From Paraburkholderia caffeinilytica (lineage in GTDB: Bacteria; Pseudomonadota; Gammaproteobacteria; Burkholderiales; Burkholderiaceae): a DNA stretch of 64,000 nt. Both the position numbers and the translations under genes were made by a program. The notes beneath the pieces were generated by a model, which was not told the origin of the DNA, did no database searches, and was given only the letters and a program-made list of their open reading frames with translations. This document shows positions 57,925-64,000 of this stretch, piece by piece. Location: the NCBI RefSeq assembly GCF_003368325.1, contig NZ_CP031467.1, positions 3,472,001-3,536,000 of the forward strand, written 5' to 3'. How positions within the stretch are numbered: position 1 is the first letter of the stretch; each line of letters starts with the position of its first letter.

Positions 57925-58683
57925 TCAGCGAACGTTCGCTTCGGGCTGATCGAGATAGTCGAACACCACTTCACCGAGACCTAGCGTCAGATCGGCAAGC
58001 AGATGCCGCGCCTCGACGATTTCCAGCACCGGCAATTCCGCGACTGGCGCCAGAGCATGGTGTGCCAGTTCGAGCGAGGCGGGGCCCGTCCATGCGCCTT
58101 TGAGGGTGATGTCCTGCAGGTAGTAGCGCACCAGTTCGCAAATCCGCGGCGTGCCGTCCACGTGCGGAATCACCTTCAGCAGGAAGTTCGGCGCCTCCAG
58201 ACGCTTCTGTTGCTGCGCGAGATCCAGTTGCCGATGTTTGTAGCCCATCGTGCCGGTGGCGATCCGCACCGGGCCGTAGTCGAGCGTGCCGACGAGCGTG
58301 TCGGTATGCACTTCCAGCACCGGCTTGGCGAGCTTCTTTGGAAAGCCCCACAGTTCCCGCCCGCCGGCGATCGGCGGATGGTCGTCCAGATACATGGCCA
58401 GCGTGTAGCCGCCTGCTACGCCGTTATACGACACCGGAATCACCTGGCCGCTTTCCGTGTAGTCGCCGAAGCCGGTCGAATCCGGCATGCGAATGAATTC
58501 GTAATGCACGAGCGGCTCGCCGATCTGGAGCGGCTCGGGCACCACGGCGCGCAGCTTGTCCGGATCGGTGCGGTAAGTGATGATCAGAAATTCCCGGTCG
58601 ACGAAACGATACGGACCCATCGGAAACGCCGGGTTGGTGATCGGCATCGCGAAGGCATTTGACAGCACGCTTTTGACGTCCAT
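57925..58683 (-). CDS. adc: acetoacetate decarboxylase
   Basis: A 252-residue protein. It converts acetoacetate to acetone and CO2 through a Schiff base on Lys116, within [14 protein letters not shown]; the neighbouring Lys117 that lowers the pKa is also present, as is the family start [22 protein letters not shown] (key word YRFVDREF). The reading is clean, with the usual length. It is a single gene, divergent from the EAL-HDOD gene. Confidence 0.93.
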   Translation of the reverse strand: MDVKSVLSNAFAMPITNPAFPMGPYRFVDREFLIITYRTDPDKLRAVVPEPLQIGEPLVHYEFIRMPDSTGFGDYTESGQVIPVSYNGVAGGYTLAMYLDDHPPIAGGRELWGFPKKLAKPVLEVHTDTLVGTLDYGPVRIATGTMGYKHRQLDLAQQQKRLEAPNFLLKVIPHVDGTPRICELVRYYLQDITLKGAWTGPASLELAHHALAPVAELPVLEIVEARHLLADLTLGLGEVVFDYLDQPEANVR

Positions 58684-58950
58684 GATTTTCCTTGGTGGTT
58701 AAAGGCCGGTGGTGGAACGCTTCTGCACTGCACCAGAGTATCGTCGATTCTTCCCGTGTCTTCAGTGAGACGTGCAATCAATTATTTCGAGATATTGCGG
58801 CGTTGACATGTCCGCGCGCAGCGGCCTGAGCTAAAATTGCCGGGCGCACCGCACGTGCAAAGGGCCTCGGGCCCTGGATGCGTGTGCTGGATGCAGCACA
58901 AACCAAAATACAGCAGGAAGCGCCAGGGCGGCGCTGAGCGGGGGACCGGA

Positions 58951-60321
58951 ATGACCACCATCGCAATCGAGAATCCGAGCCATACGGGGGCTGCGGACGA
59001 TGCGCAACTGAATGCCAGCTTCGCGCGCCAGCCGATTCTGAATCGGGACGGCATGCTATGCGGCTATGAGATCAAGGTGCGCGCGCCGGAATTGGCCGTG
59101 GGCGCCGAATCCGACGCGGGCGCGGCAACGGCCGCCGATCCGGCCGCCGACGCCTTGCCGGGCCGCGCGCCCGAGCCGGCGCAGCTCGTCGCGCGAGCCG
59201 TGATTCGCGGCTTGATGCAGGGCAATGTGCGCGGTGCGCTCACCGGGCATCCCGCTTACGTCGACGTAAGCCGCGAGATGCTGTTCGACGATTCGATCCA
59301 GCACCTGCCCACTGACCGATTCATGTTCGAGTTGCCGCCGTCGATCCTGGTCGACGATGCGCTGATCGAGCGCATCGTTGAACTGCACGGCCGGCGCTAT
59401 CGCTTCGTACTCGACGAAGTGACGCAGCCCGATGAAACGTTTGCGAAGCTGCTGCCCTATGCGGAAGTCGTCAAGATCGATTTCACGCGGGCGTCGAAAG
59501 CGCTGTTGCCCAAATTGACGAGCGTGCTCAAGTCCGCGGGCAAGCTGCTGATTGCGCTGGGTCTCGATGCGCAGGCCGATTTCGAAGAGGCGCATGGTCT
59601 CGGTTTCGACCGTTTCCAGGGTTACTTCTTCGCGCGTGCGCAGACCTCGACTACGCGGCGTGTCAGCGCACCGCGACATGCCTTGCTGAATCTGCTGCAA
59701 CTGCTGTCGGGCGATCCGACCGTCGCGCAACTGGAAGCCGAACTCAAGCTGAATCCGGTGCTGGTCATGCACCTGATGAAGCTCGCGAATTCAAGCGGCC
59801 TCGCCGTCGGCCACAAGGTCACGACGCTGCGCGAAGCGATCAACGCGACCGGCACCAACCGGATCGCGCGCTGGACGCAATTGCTGCTGTACGCGGACGG
59901 CCGCAAGGTCGCGCTCGAAGACGATCCTCTGCTGCAACTGGCGGCGACCCGGGCGCGTTTCATGGAGCTGGCGATCGAACGCTTGCCCGAAGCGGGGCGT
60001 GACGAGGCCGATGCGGCGTTTCTGACCGGCGTGTTTTCGTTTGTCGATGCGGTGTTCGGCGGATCACTCGAAAGCACGTTGAACGTGCTGACGCTGTCGC
60101 GGCCGATTCAGGCGGGCATCCTGCATCGGCAGGGCGTGCTGGGCTTGCTGCTGACGGTGGTTGAAGCGCTGGAGTGCGGCGCGTGGGATGAGATCGACAG
60201 CCTTTGCGCGCGCTTGCAACCGTTGACGTCGGAAGAGATCGCGCTGCTTGGATTGGCGGCGGGGGCGTGGGCCGGGGTCGCGGATCGGAGTGCCGAGGGG
60301 TTGGAGCGGATCGAGGATTGA
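58951..60321 (+). CDS. EAL-like plus HDOD two-domain signalling protein
   Basis: A 456-residue protein from the ATG at 58951 (GGGGACCGG before it). Residues about 25-230 are an EAL-type fold, but the signature reads YEIKVR where EAL would be (E-A/L-L), so phosphodiesterase activity is unlikely. Residues about 235-430 are an HDOD domain (LLNLLQLLSGDPTVAQLEAELKLNPVLVMHLMKLANSSG in key parts LLQLLSGDP and LANSSG). This is the CdgJ/YuxH arrangement, linked elsewhere to motility and c-di-GMP sensing. Confidence 0.85.
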   Translation: MTTIAIENPSHTGAADDAQLNASFARQPILNRDGMLCGYEIKVRAPELAVGAESDAGAATAADPAADALPGRAPEPAQLVARAVIRGLMQGNVRGALTGHPAYVDVSREMLFDDSIQHLPTDRFMFELPPSILVDDALIERIVELHGRRYRFVLDEVTQPDETFAKLLPYAEVVKIDFTRASKALLPKLTSVLKSAGKLLIALGLDAQADFEEAHGLGFDRFQGYFFARAQTSTTRRVSAPRHALLNLLQLLSGDPTVAQLEAELKLNPVLVMHLMKLANSSGLAVGHKVTTLREAINATGTNRIARWTQLLLYADGRKVALEDDPLLQLAATRARFMELAIERLPEAGRDEADAAFLTGVFSFVDAVFGGSLESTLNVLTLSRPIQAGILHRQGVLGLLLTVVEALECGAWDEIDSLCARLQPLTSEEIALLGLAAGAWAGVADRSAEGLERIED

Positions 60322-60457
60322 GCGGGGCAGGTTCGAGATTTGAATCGGAGGCCGGCATGTTGCGCATGCCGGCTTCTGCACATCTGGGATTCGTGATTTA
60401 GGGCAAATACAGAATTGGTGAGAGTGAAGCACCGTGATTAACGATCACGCCACGTCT

Positions 60458-61915
60458 TCACATCGTCTCCATTTCCTGCATCTGCCCCAGGCCAAAAAAA
60501 CGCCCTAACTCCTTGGCCAACTCATTCAACGCACTCATTTCCTTCTGGGTTATTCGCCTTGGCTCCTGCGTATGAGACCAGTCGCCATATAGCAGCGCCA
60601 CCGTCTGATTGGGTTCGTCGACGACCGGCAGCAGTACGAAGGCGCGGGCGTCGTCGAACGAGCGCCGGAACCATTCCGGTAATCGCGCGACCATCTTCGG
60701 GTCGCGCGCGTTCTCGATGAATATGCCGACCGAGTTCGCGATCGCGAGATGAAACACGTCGGGCTCGAAGGCGGTGTTGAACGATAGCTTCGGCAGCGCC
60801 GCGTCGATCTTCGGACCGAGACCGAGGCGCGCCTTGAAGGTGCCGTTGCTGTGCTTGACGAACACCACCGTGCGCGCGAAGCCGAGCGCCGCCAGCACGG
60901 TTTCCGCTGCCAGCGCCAAGGCCGGCGCGAGCGCGCTGCCGTCGGGCAGGCCACGCAGATCGCCCACGCCCGCCGCGATGCGCGCTTCCGGATTGAGCGC
61001 CTCACGCGCGATCGCGTCCGCATTGGCGCGCAACTCCACGATCTCGCGCATCACGCCGTCGCCGCCTTCTTCACGGGCGAGCGCGATGCTCATCCCTTGC
61101 AACACGTCGGGATCGGTATTCAGCGGATGGCAGTATTCCTGCGCCAGTTCGGCGATGCGTTCCTCGCGCTCCCAGTCCGGCATGTTCTGCTGGGTCAGCA
61201 CGTCGGCGACCGCCGTCGAATAGTTGGTGATGGCGCGCAGCCACTGCACCTGGCGCGGCTGCGTCACGTCCAGCGGATCGAACTCGCCCATGCCGGAGCG
61301 GATCATGTCCGGCAGGCGCCAGCGGACCGCGGCCTCGGCGCCGATCTCGTCGAACGTGACGCCGAGCACCAGCACGCAGGCATCGGCTTCGAGGGTGCCG
61401 TCCTCGATATGCCGGCGGATCTGATCCCATTCGGCGTCGAGATAGAACACCACCAGCAGCTTGCCGATCTGCCGCATCAGCGTGCAGACCACGGCTTCTT
61501 CGCCGGCGCGCAGATCGCCGCGCTCGGTCAGCTTGCGCGCGACGCAGCCCGACAGCAGCGTGCGGTTCAATTCGAGTTTCGCGTCGATACGGCGGGGTGC
61601 GCTGTGATGAAAGTGATCGACGATTTTCAGGCCGACCACCAGATGGCCGACCGCGTCCATGCCGAGCACCATCAGCGCGCGCGACACCGTGGTGATGTTG
61701 CCGCCAAACGCCATGTACATCGCCGAGTTGGCCAGCCGCAGCACCTTCTGCGTCAACGCGAAATCCGACAACACGACCTGCACGAGGCCGGTGAAGTCGA
61801 GGTCGTCGTTGTTCATCGCCGCCATGGTGGTGCGCAGCGATTGCGACAGCATGGGGAAATCGCCGCGCTCGCTCATTCGCGTCCAGAGCCGGTCGAGCAC
61901 CGCCGCCTTTACCAT
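60458..61915 (-). CDS. HDOD-domain signalling protein with GAF-like C-terminus
   Basis: A 485-residue protein from the ATG at 61915. Residues about 15-235 are an HDOD domain (SQSLRTTMAAMNNDDLDFTGLVQVVLSDFALTQKVLRLANSAMYM, key parts LQVVLSD and LRLANSAMY; GITTVSRALMVLGMDAVGHL). The C-terminal part, about residues 330-480, alternates hydrophobic strands and helices like a GAF domain (FARTVVFVKHSNGTFKARLGLG). It lies between two c-di-GMP-type proteins and may scaffold their signalling. Confidence 0.8.
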   Translation of the reverse strand: MVKAAVLDRLWTRMSERGDFPMLSQSLRTTMAAMNNDDLDFTGLVQVVLSDFALTQKVLRLANSAMYMAFGGNITTVSRALMVLGMDAVGHLVVGLKIVDHFHHSAPRRIDAKLELNRTLLSGCVARKLTERGDLRAGEEAVVCTLMRQIGKLLVVFYLDAEWDQIRRHIEDGTLEADACVLVLGVTFDEIGAEAAVRWRLPDMIRSGMGEFDPLDVTQPRQVQWLRAITNYSTAVADVLTQQNMPDWEREERIAELAQEYCHPLNTDPDVLQGMSIALAREEGGDGVMREIVELRANADAIAREALNPEARIAAGVGDLRGLPDGSALAPALALAAETVLAALGFARTVVFVKHSNGTFKARLGLGPKIDAALPKLSFNTAFEPDVFHLAIANSVGIFIENARDPKMVARLPEWFRRSFDDARAFVLLPVVDEPNQTVALLYGDWSHTQEPRRITQKEMSALNELAKELGRFFGLGQMQEMETM

Positions 61916-62006
61916 GTGAGTCCCGCCAAAGCCATACCTGTTCCAATGAGTGCTGCACCGGCTCCTGGCCGGCATCTTCCGCTGCGCACGAGGTTTGCCC
62001 GCGTCA

Positions 62007-63821
62007 TTATGCGGCGTGCAGGTGAAGCGTGCGCGCTTCGAAACGTTGTGCAAGTTCGTCGGAAGGCAACGCCTTGCAGACGAGCCATCCCTGTATGTGG
62101 TCACAACCCATCTCGGTGAGCAGGCTGCGTTGGGCTTCCGTTTCGACGCCCTCGGCAACCAGTTCGAGATCGAGCGTTTGTGCCAGCCCGACGACCGCGC
62201 TAACGATTGCCTGATCGTTCCGGGAGGTTAGCAGATTCTCGACAAAACTCCTGTCGATCTTGAGTTTGGCCAGGGGGAATCGTTGCAGGTAAGCCAGGCT
62301 CGAATAGCCGGTGCCGAAATCGTCGACCGCAAAGCGGATGCCCATCGCCGTCAGTTCCTCGAGCAGACCCTTGGCGTGCGCCGGGTCGTGCATCAGCAGG
62401 CTTTCGGTGATCTCGAACACGAGGCGGCGCGGATCGATGCCCGTCAACTCGATCGCTTCGCGCACGCTGTCCTTGAAACGCGGGTCGCGGAACTGCTGCG
62501 GCGACACGTTGACCGCGACATATTGCAACGAGATGCCCCGCGCGTCCCACTGGATCAACTGCATGCAGGCGACCTTCAACACCCAGTTGCCGAGGAAGTT
62601 GATCAGGCCGATCGACTCCGCGAGCGGAATGAACATCGAAGGGGGCACGAGGCCGTGCACGGGATGCGACCAGCGGATCAACGCTTCGACGCCGACCACG
62701 CCGTGCGTGCGGCTGCTCGTGATCGGCTGGAAGTGCAGCGAGAACTCGCCGTTGCGCACGCCGTCGTAGAGGTCGGCCTCCAGCTTCAGGCGCTCGGCGT
62801 CGGCGGGGTTGTCGTCCGGGACATAGAAGGCGAGGGTGTTGCCGCCGGCCGCCTTGGCCTGCAGCAAGGCATGGTCGGCCCAGCGCAGCAGGTGCGTGTC
62901 GTGGGCGGCGTCGTCGTTGGCGTGGCGCACGTCGGGGTAGAGCGCAATGCCGATGCTCGCCGACAGGTGCACCTGCTGGCCGTTGAAGACGTACGGTTGC
63001 TGGATCGCGGTCAACAGGCGGCGCGCCAGCGTTTCGGCGGCGGCGGCCGCGTCGGTGCGGCTCGCGGCGGGTTTCACGAGGATCGCGAATTCGTCGCTGG
63101 CGACCCGCGCCACCGTCTCGCTCGGGCTCGTCATATTCAATAGACGCCGCGCGGTGTCGCGCAACATCTCGTCGCCGGCATCGTAGCCGAGCGCGCGGTT
63201 CACGCGCTGATAGTCGTCGAGGTCGAGCAGCAGCAGCGCGGCCGGCGTGCCATGGGCGTCGGCTTGCCGTTGCGCGTCGAGCAGCGCGGGGATCAGCGCC
63301 GGCTGATTGGCCAGATTGGTCAGGCGGTCCAGATGCAGCGCCTGGGTCAGGCGTTCCTCGGTGGCGCGCCAGGCGGATACGTCGAAGCCGGCGACCGCAT
63401 AGCCGTCGATGCCGTCGTGGCTGCTGCGCACCACGCGCAGCTCGACCGTGATCGGGTAGGTCAGCGACTTGATGAGGCCCAGCGTAGCCTTTTCGACGTT
63501 GCCCGTGGCGGTGGCGCGCGTCAGCAGCGCGTCGAGGCGCGGCACGTCGGCGGGCGCCACGAGATCGTGCAGCGTGATGGTCTCGAGATACTCGCGGTGA
63601 TAGCCAATGAAGCGCAGGCTGGCGTCGGACACATAGAGAAAGCGCAGGCCCTCATCGATGTGCGCCAGCAGGTCGACGGCGCCGACCACCTGTTCCAGTT
63701 GAGCGGTGCGGCTGGCGCCGGCCTGGGGTTTGCCGTGGGCATGCCGGCCGAACGCACGAAACCGGTCGATGACCGTGCGCAAGGAGCCCCGGCGGGGCGC
63801 GGTGATCCTGTTCGCTTCCAT
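62007..63821 (-). CDS. PAS-GGDEF-EAL protein, probable c-di-GMP phosphodiesterase
   Basis: A protein of about 604 residues from the ATG at 63821. Residues about 45-165 are a PAS-type domain (DASLRFIGYHREYLETITLHDLV). Residues 170-330 are a GGDEF domain whose signature is VASDEF, not GGDEF, so diguanylate cyclase activity is doubtful. Residues 340-590 are EAL: the signature VEALIRW and the catalytic VDDFGTGYSSL, ELVAEGVET segments are intact, so phosphodiesterase activity is expected. Cytosolic, no membrane helices. Upstream of it 164 bases hold no gene. Confidence 0.9.
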   Translation of the reverse strand: MEANRITAPRRGSLRTVIDRFRAFGRHAHGKPQAGASRTAQLEQVVGAVDLLAHIDEGLRFLYVSDASLRFIGYHREYLETITLHDLVAPADVPRLDALLTRATATGNVEKATLGLIKSLTYPITVELRVVRSSHDGIDGYAVAGFDVSAWRATEERLTQALHLDRLTNLANQPALIPALLDAQRQADAHGTPAALLLLDLDDYQRVNRALGYDAGDEMLRDTARRLLNMTSPSETVARVASDEFAILVKPAASRTDAAAAAETLARRLLTAIQQPYVFNGQQVHLSASIGIALYPDVRHANDDAAHDTHLLRWADHALLQAKAAGGNTLAFYVPDDNPADAERLKLEADLYDGVRNGEFSLHFQPITSSRTHGVVGVEALIRWSHPVHGLVPPSMFIPLAESIGLINFLGNWVLKVACMQLIQWDARGISLQYVAVNVSPQQFRDPRFKDSVREAIELTGIDPRRLVFEITESLLMHDPAHAKGLLEELTAMGIRFAVDDFGTGYSSLAYLQRFPLAKLKIDRSFVENLLTSRNDQAIVSAVVGLAQTLDLELVAEGVETEAQRSLLTEMGCDHIQGWLVCKALPSDELAQRFEARTLHLHAA

Positions 63822-64000
63822 GTTTATCGCTGGCAACCTGTGTTCGTCTGCAGGCGGGGCGGCTTACTGCCCGCCGTGTCCGGGCGGTTGAGAGGTATCA
63901 GGCCGCCCCATCAGAACAAGATAACGACCCGCGGCGGGAAATCTTTAGCGCCTGCCGCGAAAAACAAATGGTAAGGAAGTGGCGGTGTGGCCCCGCGACG

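Noticed and set aside
58803..58837. Sigma-70 promoter TTGACA with TAAAAT ahead of the EAL-HDOD gene
   Set aside because: The boxes match well but are 23 bases apart, too far for a normal promoter (16-18).

Overview
The window is high-GC DNA (roughly 60-65%) with gene content typical of Paraburkholderia/Burkholderia-type betaproteobacteria. The evidence is a hut cluster with HutF/HutG, a full arginine succinyltransferase (ast/aru) cluster with split AruF/AruG subunits, an organosulfur locus with a CDO-like and multi-rhodanese pair, an HHHH-motif small secreted protein, and a Burkholderiales-style hairpin repeat element. No rRNA, tRNA, CRISPR array, integrase or transposase was seen.

Layout. 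1-1008: end of an APC permease and a small membrane protein. 1009-7367: a 1 kb AT-rich control region followed by four genes for secreted proteins (a glycine-rich protein, a small Q/N-motif protein, a FapD-like C39 protease, an Ala/Val-rich protein) and a convergent gene for a coiled-coil plus beta-barrel outer-membrane protein. This looks like a divergent Fap-type functional-amyloid or fibre-export locus and is the most novel part. 7797-9721: NAD-epimerase and a divergent LysR gene sharing a triple half-site operator. 9774-18322: hutH-C-U-D-I-F-G for histidine breakdown to glutamate, with three HutC-like operators in front. 18679-25197: small secreted protein, Cro/CI-like regulator, truncated small gene, AraC regulator coupled to a transglutaminase-like protein, branched-chain amino-acid binding protein, acidic hypothetical protein. 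25411-29434: pdxY, glgA, glgC. 29937-32311: secreted alpha/beta hydrolase, LLM oxidoreductase. 32413-33464: an AT-richer patch with a LysR remnant and three small genes resembling a reduced T6SS PAAR plus immunity cassette. 33800-42458: organosulfur utilisation (LLM monooxygenase, aldolase, two sulfonate-type binding proteins, thiol dioxygenase, rhodanese, LysR, SfnB/DszC-like flavoprotein). 42459-44654: a candidate structured RNA ending in a strong terminator, a BamE-like lipoprotein and a patatin. 44655-45963: a large inverted-repeat element. 45964-57759: basic amino-acid ABC transporter (hisQMP), ArgR-type AraC regulator, astC-aruF-aruG-astD-astB-astE, then the periplasmic binding protein. 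57925-63821: acetoacetate decarboxylase and three c-di-GMP/HDOD-type signalling proteins.

Working together: hut and ast convert histidine and arginine to glutamate and are self-contained catabolic islands, the second with its own uptake system. The sulfur locus would take up and oxidise organosulfur compounds but carries no ABC permease or ATPase in this window. In the amyloid-like locus, the protease, pore and three substrates sharing a C-terminal Q/N motif form a plausible export machine. All function calls come from reading motifs in the translated sequence; no database search was run.
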